Below, piece after piece: positions 22,761 through 34,245 of a stretch of DNA of 64,000 nt. Made by a program: the position numbers and the translations under genes. Location: the NCBI GenBank assembly GCA_020747065.1, contig JAGMVK010000019.1:1054001-1118000 (forward strand), written 5' to 3'. The first letter of the stretch is position 1. Each line of letters starts with the position of its first letter. This DNA comes from Cadophora sp. MPI-SDFR-AT-0126. Lineage: Eukaryota; Ascomycota; Leotiomycetes; Helotiales; Ploettnerulaceae. The notes below the pieces were generated by a model, which saw only the letters and a program-made list of their open reading frames with translations, was not told the DNA's origin and made no database searches.

Positions 22761-23344
22761 TTGATGATCATCCACTGTTGAATCATGGAAGATCGCAATA
22801 CTAAGTGCAGCTGTAGATTGGCTCATCGGAGGCTGGACTAGGCACTTTTCACAGCCTAACATTTGCTTCTATCTGACATGAGCTCAACGTGCACTGAAGC
22901 TAGGTATTGGCAATGGTCACAGAATCCAGCTTATTTGAGCATCGGATTACATAAATAGTATGCAAAAGAGAAAAGTAGACCTCTTCTTGATGAGGTCAAT
23001 TTGTCACGAGTCGAAGTTCTCGTGGTTTTGCAGCGTGACAATTGTAGACGGTGGTCACAGACCGGCCAGATACTGAGATTCGGTTGAGCGACAGGGGATA
23101 TTGAAAAGATCGGACATTATACGACCAGTCATCTCCGTGATATTGGCCTAAATGCGATACTCGGATGTTCGTTATGAATGGGGAAGTGCGGGAATGGTAT
23201 TATGCTCGTATCGTCATATGGGTAAACATCAAACGGGAGGACTTTACGAAGGGTACTTTGCCAGCACAGCTACATAAATCAAGCCCGCGCAGCTCTCTTT
23301 TGCAAACGGCAATCACTTCCATCATCGTATCTTCAAATTCCGCC
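22761..23344. other. Intergenic with promoter of the SnoaL-like gene
   Basis: About 580 bases without a gene. A TATA-like acataaat lies at about 23272-23279, roughly 70 bp before the next ATG. The frame of the following gene is open upstream to 23165, but that part looks like leader. Confidence 0.5.
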
Positions 23345-23791
23345 ATGAAGCTCAATCTAGGAATCTTCCTTTCTCTCCTCTCTGTGGCTTCAGCAGAGAG
23401 CTTCTGCCCTTCCAAACCCGCCGAGACGAAAGAACAAACAGACATCTTCTACCAATTCGTCCGCAAGTTCTACATTAACAAAGACGTCAAGACTGCATTC
23501 GCGGATCACTTCGACCACACCTACATCGAGCACAATCCGAACGCATCTTCCGGCTGGACGGACTCGAGCCTTGATGGTCTTGCAGGCTTCATCGCGACCG
23601 CAAACCTCACGATCCTTCATGCGGGATTCTACAATAACACGGGATATGTGCACTTCCGCGAGGATGTAGCAGATACTCCACCAACTGCTGTGGTGGACAT
23701 CCTGGAGTTCGATGGGACTTGCATCGTGGAGCATTGGGATGTGGCTCAAGCAAGGCCTGAAAATCCTAGTAATCCGCGAGCGATGTGGTAG
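23345..23791 (+). CDS. Secreted SnoaL/NTF2-like small protein
   Basis: A single exon gives 148 residues from the ATG at 23345 (cgccATGaag). Residues 1-18 (MKLNLGIFLSLLSVASA) are a classical signal peptide. The body has the cone-shaped SnoaL/NTF2 pattern: a helix with KEQTDIFYQFVRKFYINKDV, the loop HTYIEHNPNASSG, a strand region GYVHFRED and the closing strand IVEHWDVAQ. This matches the family of predicted SnoaL-like cyclase/aldol-condensing enzymes found in bacteria and fungi; substrates are mostly unknown. N-glycosylation sequons (NAS, NLT, NNT) fit secretion. An in-frame ATG at 23165 would bury the signal peptide and is unlikely to be used. Confidence 0.87.
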   Translation: MKLNLGIFLSLLSVASAESFCPSKPAETKEQTDIFYQFVRKFYINKDVKTAFADHFDHTYIEHNPNASSGWTDSSLDGLAGFIATANLTILHAGFYNNTGYVHFREDVADTPPTAVVDILEFDGTCIVEHWDVAQARPENPSNPRAMW

Positions 23792-24360
23792 AAGGGCTGG
23801 AGGACGGGAACGCGACGTTTCACTGGTTGCGTCGTCAATAGATCACTTGATCGCGACATTATGGCTGGACAATATTGTACATAAAATAATTGGATGATTT
23901 TAACGAGCACAGGGAACAATGGCCTGAAATAGAATTGATTTCATATGGATAACCGCTGTCAAACTGGAATGCCTGTACCCCGCATCTCGGCTAAGGAAAA
24001 AGGGGCAATGTTTTGCCAACACTTGAAGCGCATTGTCCCTGAACGTACCCGTAGATTAAATTCGCTGCAAGGTACGCTCCGTCAACAGCTTGAGATCCGA
24101 TTCGTCGAGTAACAAATCCATCTTCGGACGTCCGTTCGACGCACTTTGCGATGGCGTTGTCCATGATATTCACTTTGGGAAGCCGCAACTGTGAACCCAT
24201 GGTGCCTTCCTTTCGTAACACTTGAGCATCTAGACTATTTCGCAACTGCGGCATCATGTTTTATATCAATTCTCTAGACTTCTTCGGACCTCTCTTCCCT
24301 AGTACCCTTCCTGCATACATTATCAGCCCTATCCGTCGCACCTAGACTCCCCCTCTCATC
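23792..24360. other. Intergenic gap, SnoaL-like gene to 694-aa unknown
   Basis: No coding signal is visible. The last 120 bases before 24361 are pyrimidine-rich, as expected of a fungal 5' leader. Confidence 0.5.
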
Positions 24361-26445
24361 ATGGATATACACGACGAGCTTCTTGCGGATCTGGAGGACT
24401 TGCCATCATCATTGACAAGGACTTGCAGCATTCCAGATCTTACCAAGCTCTTCAAAAGCACCAGATCTGCCCGATTCCAGTCACATACAGGATCGAGGCA
24501 ATCCGAAAATTCTCTCTCTGAGAACAGTCAGATCTTGTACATGGCGGATCCCAAGACGTCAAAATCCAGAAGAGCTCGCCTGTCCCTCTCTTCCATCGGC
24601 AACCATGTCGATCGTAGATTTGATGGCTCGTCAGACGACAAAGAAGATGTACACGACTTCGATGCGTTGTCATGGGATGTTATCGACCAGGAGATCTATG
24701 AGTGGCAGTACGTCTGCAAAAATGGACGGCCATACTGGTGGTCTCCGGAATCGAAGTACACACGTCTGAAGAGGTTCCAGCCCAGATTGATAAAGGAACC
24801 TAGTCCAAGATTCTGGATGAGAGAGCTTGACGGCCGTCCGAAGCAAGCATATGCAGAGAAGCGACGAGCTGTGTCCGACAACTACTTCTGTGACCCACGA
24901 GCAATCCACGATCTCGCTCACTTGGTTGCTGTACAACTTCTCGGTGCTTGCTTCACCCTCCCACCAGACCATATTCTAGGGGTTCCTTCCCCGAACTACA
25001 CCATCGAGAACACATCAACGGGACTCCCAGATCCCCGGATGATCAGCTCATTGCGCATGCACACACATTTCAGATATTCACCATGTTTTGGACATCAAGC
25101 GCGTAACACATCACCAGTGCAAACATGGCCCAGAAGTCTTGGAAGAACATCATCCGGCTCCGCCTCACCAATAGCAGGTACCGGAGCTTCGACTGCCATA
25201 TCGACACCTACAGAGCGGCGCCGTACACTGAATATAAGTGACGGTTCGGGGTCTTGTGGCTCGCTCGATGGCGATGGGGATCATCTCACTGGGCCATGCA
25301 GCAGCAAAGATGGGCTGGAACATGAAGAGTTGACGGCAGCGCATAGGTCAACAGGGGGATCACACCCTCCTAGTAGGCAGATGGGGAATCTAGGCGTAAC
25401 AGACCACAGGACAGGGTATCCTAGAAGGAGAACAAGTGAGAGGCGAAAAGGCGAGGAGGCCGTAGCTTGCTTTGAGCAAGCAACATCAAAGTCCAATTAC
25501 CGTTTAGAACCTGTCATCCCCTCCGAACCTCATCACGTCTTTATACAGCCTGTTCGCGAATTGGTTGTCAAGAGATGGACCAATTTCAAACGCAGATTGA
25601 GTGGCAGCCTACATTCAGCTTTGCCAACAAGAAACTCTGACAATCCAGAATCGGTTTCGGACACAGGAAGCCCGGCGATGAGTAGTGACGGCAAGCTCAG
25701 ACGGCTCAGAGCGCAGGAGAGGGGTGATATCCACAGCTCCGAATTTGAGGCCACACAGCATTTCAACACTCCAACGAGTGGAACTCTTGCAACAAATGGA
25801 GGCTTGAGCACTCCAGATCGGATCAATGGAGCAACCTTCCGACTTTCGAATCGCGGCACTGCTGAGGCTGCTCTGGCCTCTGATGAAAAAAGAGCGGCAG
25901 TCTCGCAGTCGTCGACGTCTTTTCGGAGCAGGAAACATGTCTCTCCATCAGAATCATCTCTCCATCCCATAGGATACCATGATCGTGCGGCAGGACAGAC
26001 ACCTCAAATCCCATCACGACCTCCTTTCCCACTCTATTTCCCAGCCCGATTCAACTCGTCGGCTGTCTCTAAACCATTCTCGTCAAGGAGAAGACCGAAT
26101 AGGGAGCAGAGAAAGAGCACCCTCTCGGAGATGTATACAGCTGATGACGTTCCAGGACATGGAGCACTGGATCTGGCTGGTAGAGGAATATCCAGCGCAC
26201 CAGAAACTACTAATGTCACGCCTTTGAAGGAAACCAAGAAGAACCTTGGCCTGGCCGCCACTTCTCCTATCTCGACCTTGATAAATCCAGCTCTTCCACT
26301 TCGCCCAAGAATAGGAAGAACGAGCACGAGTGGCACCCAGATCTTCACTCCTGCGGATGATGGCATCGAACTCGATGGTTTGCCGGTTGGACCTCCCGAA
26401 ATGACATGGAAAGGACATGGAAGACGAGAAAGGACGTACCTGTAG
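24361..26445 (+). CDS. Conserved-core protein of unknown function (694 aa)
   Basis: A single uninterrupted exon gives 694 residues. I do not recognise a named family. Residues about 100-205 look folded and are rich in aromatic residues (EIYEWQYVCKNGRPYWWSPE, RFWMRELDGRPKQAY, RAIHDLAHLVAVQLLGACF). The rest is Ser/Thr/Pro-rich with many RR/SR motifs and looks disordered, including two proline-rich patches (IPSRPPFPLYFPARF, INPALPLRPRIGR). There is no signal peptide and no clear membrane helix. The composition suggests a phosphorylated regulatory or scaffold protein, which is inference only. Its 3' end converges with SYS1 across a 387-bp gap. Confidence 0.78.
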   Translation: MDIHDELLADLEDLPSSLTRTCSIPDLTKLFKSTRSARFQSHTGSRQSENSLSENSQILYMADPKTSKSRRARLSLSSIGNHVDRRFDGSSDDKEDVHDFDALSWDVIDQEIYEWQYVCKNGRPYWWSPESKYTRLKRFQPRLIKEPSPRFWMRELDGRPKQAYAEKRRAVSDNYFCDPRAIHDLAHLVAVQLLGACFTLPPDHILGVPSPNYTIENTSTGLPDPRMISSLRMHTHFRYSPCFGHQARNTSPVQTWPRSLGRTSSGSASPIAGTGASTAISTPTERRRTLNISDGSGSCGSLDGDGDHLTGPCSSKDGLEHEELTAAHRSTGGSHPPSRQMGNLGVTDHRTGYPRRRTSERRKGEEAVACFEQATSKSNYRLEPVIPSEPHHVFIQPVRELVVKRWTNFKRRLSGSLHSALPTRNSDNPESVSDTGSPAMSSDGKLRRLRAQERGDIHSSEFEATQHFNTPTSGTLATNGGLSTPDRINGATFRLSNRGTAEAALASDEKRAAVSQSSTSFRSRKHVSPSESSLHPIGYHDRAAGQTPQIPSRPPFPLYFPARFNSSAVSKPFSSRRRPNREQRKSTLSEMYTADDVPGHGALDLAGRGISSAPETTNVTPLKETKKNLGLAATSPISTLINPALPLRPRIGRTSTSGTQIFTPADDGIELDGLPVGPPEMTWKGHGRRERTYL

Positions 26446-26832
26446 TGCATATTTCTGTCGCTCATCCTTGTACTAGGGAGCTGGCATCCCGGTAGCAGTA
26501 GAAAAATTTGGATTACTCTAAAGAGCTTGTGTTAGATTGATATGCGGGTATCACCCATTGAAACATTTGCCCTTAACATGATGCAGGCGAAAGAAGTGTT
26601 GGTACATGTCCCACAACCAAAACGCCGCCCAATGTCATATCTGATCCCCTTGCGCCGTGCTGAAACATCATGATACCATCTTTCCTCCTAAGTCCTGGGG
26701 AAAACCCATCTTCCTTCTCTTGTGACATCGCGGGAAGGGCACTGCCTTTCAAACCAAAGGCTTTGATATTGCAAAATGTCGGACGAAAACTGCCTGTCCT
26801 GATCATTCCCTTCCAACACTTCTCCAATCTCC
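26446..26832. other. Convergent gap between the 694-aa unknown and SYS1
   Basis: About 390 bases between facing stop codons, probably two 3' UTRs. No other feature is seen. Confidence 0.55.
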
Positions 26833-27560
26833 TCAAGAAGCCTCACCATTCTCACCCTTCATCCCAACCATCTCATACTCGCCCGCTCCATCTCTCCCTC
26901 TTCCCCTTCCTCTTCCTCGTCCATAGCCCATCTCCTCATCGCCAGCACCTTCTCCAGCAACCGGCACATCGTTCGTCGCCTGCGCCGCACTGCCTCCGAA
27001 ATTGATCGGCCTGAGCTCCCTCCACTGACACGCCCATACACCCAGCGCAGTCATCATCGCGGTACTACCTATCTGTAGCATCCACCAGAGCGCGTTCTGC
27101 GGGATTGAATGCGAGTAGAGGGATACGATGAGTAGGTGAATGAAATGTAGTGTTACGGCGAAGTCGGGCACGAGTTTGCTGCGCGAGATGAGGACGAGGA
27201 TGCCGATGACGCTGTTGACTCGATATTAGCCCACATCCACAAGACCAAACTCCCCATAAATCTGCAACTCAACGTAAAGGCAACATCTCAGGAATGTATA
27301 AAGTCAACCTACCCAATCAAGCTATTCAGCAACCAAACCAGCCCCAACATCCACCCAACCGTCGTATCGCCCCTCAAACTTCGCCAGCTCAACACCAGAT
27401 CCAGACTGAAATGCTTGCCTGCCACCAGCGCCGTGAAGAGGATCAATACCGTGCCTGCGACGTACCAGAGCGTTTGGAGGAGGAGGATCTGTGAGAGGAT
27501 CTTGAGAGGAGGGAGTTCGGTGAGGGCGCCTGGTCGTGGGGGACGGCGGCGGCGTGCCAT
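26833..27560 (-). CDS. SYS1: Golgi membrane trafficking protein Sys1
   Basis: Two exons on the - strand, 27560-27313 and 27211-26833, give 208 residues; the 101-bp intron starts GTAGGT and splits a Gly codon. The start MARRRRPPRPGALTELPPLK and the following LLQTLWYVAGTVLILFTALV are typical of fungal Sys1. Four hydrophobic segments follow, the second pair being GWMLGLVWLLNSLIGVIGI and the region around IHLLIVSLYSHSIPQNALWW. In yeast Sys1 recruits Arl3 to the trans-Golgi and thereby controls the Arl1/golgin pathway. The C-terminal tail after residue 165 is an unusual Gly/Arg dipeptide repeat (GYGRGRGRGRGRDG) preceded by acidic residues and is probably disordered. It is divergent to COA6. Confidence 0.92.
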
Positions 27561-28002
27561 TTTCTTTTTGTGTTGTAAATTGGAAGTCTGGGTGGAAGTG
27601 CTATTGTGTCATTGTTGAATGTGTTATATGGCGAGTGTCTTTGTTGTCGGGAGATGGATGCGATGCGATGCGCATATGATGGAGTGCCTGCTCGGGAGGC
27701 CAGAATTTGTGACGCTTTGGGTTTGGCGGTGTTTTTCTGCCGTCCTCGCGTATGGAGGCGAAAGTTGGGTGAGAGCTTCGGAGCTTCGATATTGGCAAAG
27801 ATCCAAGTCTTCAGACGACAATAGCAGCAATTTCCCAGCCACAAGGACTACATTTCATTTATTGATTGAGTCATTGGTAATTACAACTCATTATTCCAAT
27901 ATTTGAACACTATACTAACTTCCATCACAGTCAGAACCCCCAATCCTCCTCCAACACCACAACCCCTCCCTCACAAATCCAACCCAACCCATCACCACCA
28001 AA
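27561..28002. other. Bidirectional promoter region SYS1/COA6
   Basis: A 442-bp space between divergent start codons. The last 80 bases before COA6 are C/A-rich. No TATA box is obvious on either strand, as is usual for housekeeping genes. Confidence 0.5.
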
Positions 28003-28365
28003 ATGGGCCTCTTCACAACCTCCACCCCCTCTCTCCCCCCTCCCAAACTCACACCCGACGGCTCCCCCATCGCACCCGACCGCACCCAGCGCGCCAAATG
28101 CTGGGAAGCCCGCGACGCCTACTTTAGCTGTCTTGACAAGAATAGCATCATCGATAGTCTGGGGGCTGACAAATCCAAAGCGGATAAGGCGTGTGCGGCA
28201 GAAGGGAGGGGCTTCGAGGGAAACTGCGCGAGTAGTTGGGTCACGTATTTTAAGAAGAGGAGGGTTATGGAGTGGCAGAGGGAGAAGACGTTGGAGAAGT
28301 TGAGGGAGGAGGGTGCGGTTAAGATGCCTGGGGAGTTGGCGCCGCCGCAGGCGCCGAGGTCTTGA
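28003..28365 (+). CDS. COA6: Cytochrome c oxidase assembly factor 6 (Coa6)
   Basis: A single exon gives 120 residues. The twin-cysteine CHCH signature of the COX6B/Coa6 superfamily is intact: C-x9-C in the stretch CWEARDAYFSC and C-x10-C in ACAAEGRGFEGNC, followed by SSWVTYFKKRR. Coa6 sits in the mitochondrial intermembrane space, imported through Mia40-driven disulfide formation, and helps deliver copper to Cox2 at the CuA site with Sco proteins. The Pro-rich N-terminal 30 residues and the C-terminal PPQAPRS tail are typical extensions in fungi. Similarity to Cox12 (C-x9-C/C-x10-C as well) is the main alternative, but the WEARDAYFSCLD motif points to Coa6. Confidence 0.9.
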   Translation: MGLFTTSTPSLPPPKLTPDGSPIAPDRTQRAKCWEARDAYFSCLDKNSIIDSLGADKSKADKACAAEGRGFEGNCASSWVTYFKKRRVMEWQREKTLEKLREEGAVKMPGELAPPQAPRS

Positions 28366-29046
28366 AATTGAGAGGAGAGAGAGGTGGGGAGATGGTTGGA
28401 GGGTGTGAATGGTGTGTTATATTTCGGGACTTGGGTTAGAGCTCGGGATAGAGCAAGCATGGAAGTGAATTGTACGATTGAACCGGCCTGGGAAATGATG
28501 GGCAAATCTCCCTTGAAGCTTGGGGGAGATACGTGTATAGTAAAGTTGTAAAATCTCAGTATTGGGCGAAATGTGCATATGGGATGGAGTTTGGGTTTGG
28601 GATTATCAGAATGAAGACTCTCTCCACAATACGGATCAAATTTCTCCGGATTGACTAGGCGCTTCAATGCATCGGTGTGATACAAGCCGACAGGAATGAG
28701 TACATATCAAAGTCACCAGCATGGGAAAAGACTGTATATTTGTAATTTGCTTCATTCAAAGGAGCACACAGCTACCTAATAACCTCGCTAACAAGCCATC
28801 GAGTGTCTGAAAGTGCAGATACATAATCAGCTGAAAATCGACACAAGCAAGGCCATCCGCAAAAGCAAAAGCGATACATGTTTTCGAAAGCCACGAATGT
28901 ACTTCATGCTCGACGGCACTTTTCCTTTTCGTACCCACCCAAATTCGATAACTCCCTAGCCCAATTTTGACCAGGCCATGCTACCAGAAACGTAGCCACC
29001 AGCCAATACAGCAATACACAGAAGCCCCAGGGAAGAAAAAACACAA
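28366..29046. other. Convergent gap COA6 / Zn2Cys6 regulator
   Basis: About 680 bases without a gene; frames on the - strand (28685-28119) overlap COA6 antisense and are not credible. It probably holds two 3' UTRs. Confidence 0.5.
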
Positions 29047-31433
29047 TCAAAGATCGCTCATGAATCCGCCTGCTTGAGCAAATCTGAGCTGGTACTCGCG
29101 AAGATCGGCCCAATTTCTCAACTCCTCTTCTTCATCAACTTGTCCATCCCCATTCTCGCTTCGACAGCCAGGGCTAATACGCTCAAGCTTCATCAGAACA
29201 TCCAGAAATCGACCAAGGTACTCTTCAGATTTGACTGCGATAGGGCCTTTGCGACTATCGGGGGTTTCGATCAAAGTAGAAGCAATCTGGCGAATCTTGT
29301 TGATCTGTAATGCTATTAGCAAGAGAACACAATCTCGCAAACGAGGAAACTTACAAAACTACCCCCATTTGGCTCCATGTTGACTTGGCTGATACAACCC
29401 AAAACCTTTAAGAGATCCTTAACAATACTCTCACGTTCTAGAGCAACATTTGTCTCATCGTAGTGACTGGTGGGAGACTGCTTTGGAAGCATTCCATCCA
29501 ATCCAATGGCCATGACACCTGGAGAGCCCATCTGCATCGCATCACTGGAGGTGTTCTTGACCTTCTCATAGGCATCGAAGAGATTACAGTACTTATCGAC
29601 AAATGAGGACCGGGTGCCAAGCTGACTGGCATAAATATTGGCCTTTTGGATCTCGAATTGCAGACGACGACGCTCCTCGGACTTTCCAATAGGCCATTGA
29701 TTTGCATCGCTGCCATTGGATCTGGCGCCTGGATACTCTGTATTTGGTGGATAGTATTGGAAAGCTGAATGCTCAAATTCTCCTGGGTTTGAGCCTGGCT
29801 GAAGCATCAATTCCTGTGGGATGACCTCCAAAACCTGCTTCACATTTCGAAGACACTCCTCCAAGACTCGTTTTTGACGATTCCAGTCGAAGACCTCGTC
29901 GATACCATATGCAAGCTCCATAGTGGACAAAGGAGTTACGGTCTTGTAGATACGGACGTTGAGATTAAAACCGGTGATCTTTGACAGCACTCCAGGTGGC
30001 TGTGCGTCAACATGATCAACAAAGATATACTCATCATCAACTTCCATGGGAAGAGGAGGATATGGGTTGTTCGTAGTTGGTGGAGGGATCAATAGCTCGC
30101 CGAATGTAGCACCGAGCTGTTGGATCGAGCTAGCAAGATTAGCAATGAAGTAAGGTGATTGACTGGGGCAAGCTCACATGATGCCAACAAACATAACCCA
30201 GAAGATTCTTCTACCAATCTCTTGACGAATGTAGTCAACCCCAGGGCTACCTCCTTGCATTTGATTCGTATCGTCCCCATAAACACTCGGAAGGCCGCCA
30301 ATGCCCAGATCGGTATCCTTGACCTTATGGGCACCAAGAACTCTGAGAATAGTTAAGCACTCTCCAAAATACAAGCGGGTTTGCTTCCATTGAAAAGTGT
30401 ATGCACCAGCCAGACCCAGGAAGTAGCTTGTCGCCGCATCGTAAACCGACAGTTCCTTGTCTAAGTACCCAGGACCACGCGCCGCGATCGCGACCTTGTG
30501 GCATCGCTCAACCAAGCTTATGGAATTGGGGAAGAGGTGTTCTCGGTGCTGGGCCTTGAGGTGGAGGCGGGGCTTTCGAGGGAAGGATGCGACCAGGACA
30601 CCAACCATTGACGCCAAAAGCGCAAGAAAGGAAGGGTTCTTCAGATCCTCTCGATTCAGGAATGCGGCGCGAAAAGAAGGCTCGTGTGGGAATGGGCAGA
30701 GAGGATGGATGTAGGTGAAGAAATCGTCGACCAAGAGCTCGAGAGTCGAGAATGGGCAGATGGACTCAGCATTGAGAACCGCATGGGTAGAGAAGGACGC
30801 AAGTGTGGCAGCAACATTGCTAGGAGATGTAGGAGAGCCAAAAGTAGCAGCCTGCATTGATTCTCGAGCTTTCTTCTTGATCGCCTCTGCGTGTCTGTTT
30901 GGTGGACCTCTTCTCTTGCTCTGGCGATCGAATGTGCATGGGATATCGAGGGCAGCACAAGCTCGGCATGGTGGTCCAGATTCGTCGCACTGTAAAATGA
31001 AACCGTCAGCCTCGTTTGTTAAAGGTCACTTTAAGATCCTTCCTACCTTGACCTTTCTCGTGCTGCAGGAGTCGCAGGCTTTGCGCAGACGGTTTCCCTT
31101 GTGACCCTTGCCTTCACCACTAGTAGATGCGGGGGATGGCGCAGGCAGCTGGACGCGCTGCTGCTGTTGCATATCGTCTACATGGCCGTTGGAGTGTCCA
31201 TTGGCATATGATTGCATTTGCTGTTGAGCGCTCGGGTCATATTGGAAGGCTTGCTGGTTGGGCAAGTTCTGGTGACCATGCGCCGAGAGGGAATGAGGGT
31301 CGCTGGCATGGATGTTTGCGCCATTGGGACTGGGAATGCGAATACCGCCAGGCGATTGTTGCTGCGCTTGCTGTGGATGATGTGGGTGAGGGTGGTGAGG
31401 ATACGAGCTTCCTGGGCCCGAGTATCCAGACAT
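29047..31433 (-). CDS. Zn2Cys6 binuclear-cluster transcription factor
   Basis: Four exons on the - strand, 31433-31047, 30989-30178, 30129-29355 and 29304-29047, give 743 residues. The N-terminal 100 residues are His/Pro/Gln/Ser-rich. The zinc cluster is C-x2-C-x6-C-x6-C-x2-C-x6-C (Cys120 to Cys147) and is split by the first intron just before the third cysteine (RKVK/CDESGPPCRAC). It is followed by the linker KRRGPPNRHAEAIKKKARES, then a fungal-specific middle homology region (FFTYIHPLCPFPHEPSFRAA, YDAATSYFLGLAGAYTFQW). It should be a nuclear DNA-binding regulator that recognises CGG-type triplets. I do not assign a named orthologue. The start ATG lies in a strong context (caccATGtct). The frame remains open for 136 further codons upstream to 31841. 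Confidence 0.9.
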
Positions 31434-34245
31434 GGTGAGAGTCTGTATGGATTGTTTGCGCGATCGAAGAGGTATTGGTCGCCGGCAAGAAGTCGGGAAA
31501 ATCGTGGTGTTGTTATCGGGACAATTATCGAGGGGGAGGGGGGAAATGCTTGGATTTTGCGTGGGATGACGTAAGCAGGAACGAGAACGACTGTTGCGAG
31601 CTTGTAGCTTGCACCCGTTGTACAGAATCTCGTGACTCGGCTTCACGAACTGGAATGGACTACCCTGACTCTTTCGGCCAAGAAGCGAGAGGCGACAAAA
31701 CGCAAGAGAAGAAGTAGAGGCGAAGGAGACCCGCGGGTGAACGTCGTACCGTGGTTTGGAGGTTGATGGGATGGATGCGTTGCGGAGGTAAGAAGCTTGC
31801 TTAAGCTTGAAGCGCGGAAGATGGAGGTGGCGGCCTAGCAAAGTATAAGAGGACGTCGGGTCCTGCGTTTGGCTCGGATTTCTTTCCTGCCTTTAACTTT
31901 GCTTCAGGTTCGTTTGGTAGGTTGCTTGACTCGTCCCAAGTTGCACCTGGGAGCAAGAGAAGCAACGATTGGGAGGAGCAGGGCAGGAGAGATAAGTAGG
32001 GAAAGGGAGGCCAGCAAAGACACCACAACAGAGACGAAGAATGTCGACGATCGTGGGTCGTGTCGGGCACGTAGGTAATCTTGTATTGCGACGCGGCTAT
32101 TGTGATGTGGGCGGCGGGTGGTGGACGGTGATAGTCTTGTCTTTTCTGCTGCGAGTCTGCTTCGAATTGTCCACTTTCTTCGACTACTGGTTCTTTGTTC
32201 AAGTTCGGAGTCAAGCTGCTTTCCTTTTCGTTCAAATGGTTGCCCCAGTCTAGTCGAATGTCGTCTCTTCTAGTTTTTCTCTCTGCAAGCTGGATCCTGC
32301 ATCTGCATCATGCGTCGTCTTGTCCCAATCACAGGAGCTGGTGGGGGTACTATGTACTCTCCCAAACGCTGTCCTCTGGCCGTCTATCACTAGTCCCCTG
32401 TTCTTGTCGGCCTTACTCAAGCGATCAGTAGGGCTAGGACAGGGTACGATTGCGTTGGTCCCTGTTCCAATCCTGTGGCTCGGTGAGACAGGACATGCCA
32501 GTAAGTGCTGTAGGCTGTGGCGCAAGGCGGCCAGTAGTAGAGGACTTGAGTGTGGAGTGGAGGGGGCATTAATATGCAGACATGGGTTTGATAGACGACT
32601 TTGCCCTTATGAAGGGTCACCGTTTATCTGCGAATGCTGAATTCGGACGAAAATGCGTTACAGCTATTCTCGGCTCCGTATTCCGGGCATCTTATGAAGT
32701 CTAATAACACTTTCCAGAAGATTTCTGGAAGCGTACCCTGTTTGCATGAATTTCTGCCCTTCAGCCCTAATTTGTTTCTATCGGACAGTATCCTGCCTCC
32801 AGCCCTGCATTTGTTTCTAGATGGGCACGGAGCTACGTGTCTACAGTGCTCGATGTAACAGACGTTGAAGTATGTATTGTATGCTGGCCCAGTAAATACT
32901 TGAGCGACGCAGATACGATGAATTCGTCAGCGAATGGCACTGCAAACATATTGAGTTCAGTGTCACAATGCAGCACCTGGTAGCAAAATCCCAGTACTTG
33001 CAAGGAATAAGATTGTTTACATCTCAAGCAGGTCATCCGTGGCTGTCTGGATAGGACCCCTCCAAGAACTGGTTACTGGGGTGTGTGGCACGAAGTTGAA
33101 TGCAGAACGACATCATCGTAAGGTTGTATTTAGAGTTTGCGCACTGCATGACAAGCACACAGGCTACTGGAAAATCATGAGCCAAGAGCGGTTGTCACTC
33201 CATTAAGGGGTCAACGAGTCAGGGCCATGTTGCGGTGGCTGCATGTTGAAGGGGTCGGGCTTTGACGGCATCTTAAGCGAGCATACTTGGATGTTTCAAT
33301 ATGAGGAAACAACTTCATCCGGGGGAGGGTTCGAGGGGAGATTGAAGCAAGAAAGGTACACTTTGTGATGGGGAGAACGTCAGAAATATAATGGTGTGGT
33401 CCAAAATCTGCTCCGAGAAGTCTCTATTCCAGTGAAGAGTTAGGGCATTGCATAACTTTGAATTAGAGTTCCGTCAGAAGCATCAAGATCTTCTATCCCT
33501 GCAATGCTTTCCTTCGATCGAAAGAGATCCTTCCATGACACCTTCTAGCTTCCTTCTAGAAGGATCAGAAACGGACGAGCTCAACCTTGCCAAGATCTGG
33601 GACAAGCCCATGTTCCACGGCTCCCACTCAAGCTCAGCGAAACTTCAACCCTCCTTTACGGAGTATCAATCATCCTATCTCATCCGAGCACGGATGCATT
33701 CTCAGCCACACAGATAATGGAGTTTCTTCTCATTCGAACAAGTCATGCAATCGGCAGTCCCCCACGTGAACGGGATGGCCGACGGCCAACGTTCCCCGGT
33801 CGGTTACAGGTCAGAGCTTGGAAGCAGGAAGGATCAAGGGTACCTTGTTGGTCGGAACGAAGCGGATTAAGTTTGTCTTTATTTGGATGACAGAATGGGA
33901 ACGGGTCGGAGCCGAGTCAGTGGTGTCGTGAAAGTGCAAGACGGTGAGAGAAAGACCCGGTCAGTGTTGAAAAGGGGGGAGATGACCCGTGATTCGGGGA
34001 TGCCGTTACCGAGCTTTGAGATAGAGAAGATCAAACGACAGCAAAGATCCCTGAGAGTTTTCTAATCAGAAATTTGTGCCGGAAAGATTCATCCGTTTTC
34101 TGAAGAAAGGGTTGGATTTTGACAGCAGAGCAATCCTTTGATCGACAGGCAGGTGTGTCCAAAAAGGCATACACAGACGACTCGCAATGCCGAGATCAAT
34201 CTATTTTCTGCAGAATGCCATCTATCCAAACTCTAAATACGAAGC
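31434..34245. other. 2.8-kb gene-free space upstream of the regulator
   Basis: This lies upstream of the - strand regulator and downstream of the - strand MFS gene. The first 400 bases (to 31841) are open in the regulator's own frame but have leader-like Ser/Arg/Leu composition. Beyond that, no frame is convincing. Long upstream regions are common for fungal regulatory genes. Confidence 0.5.
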
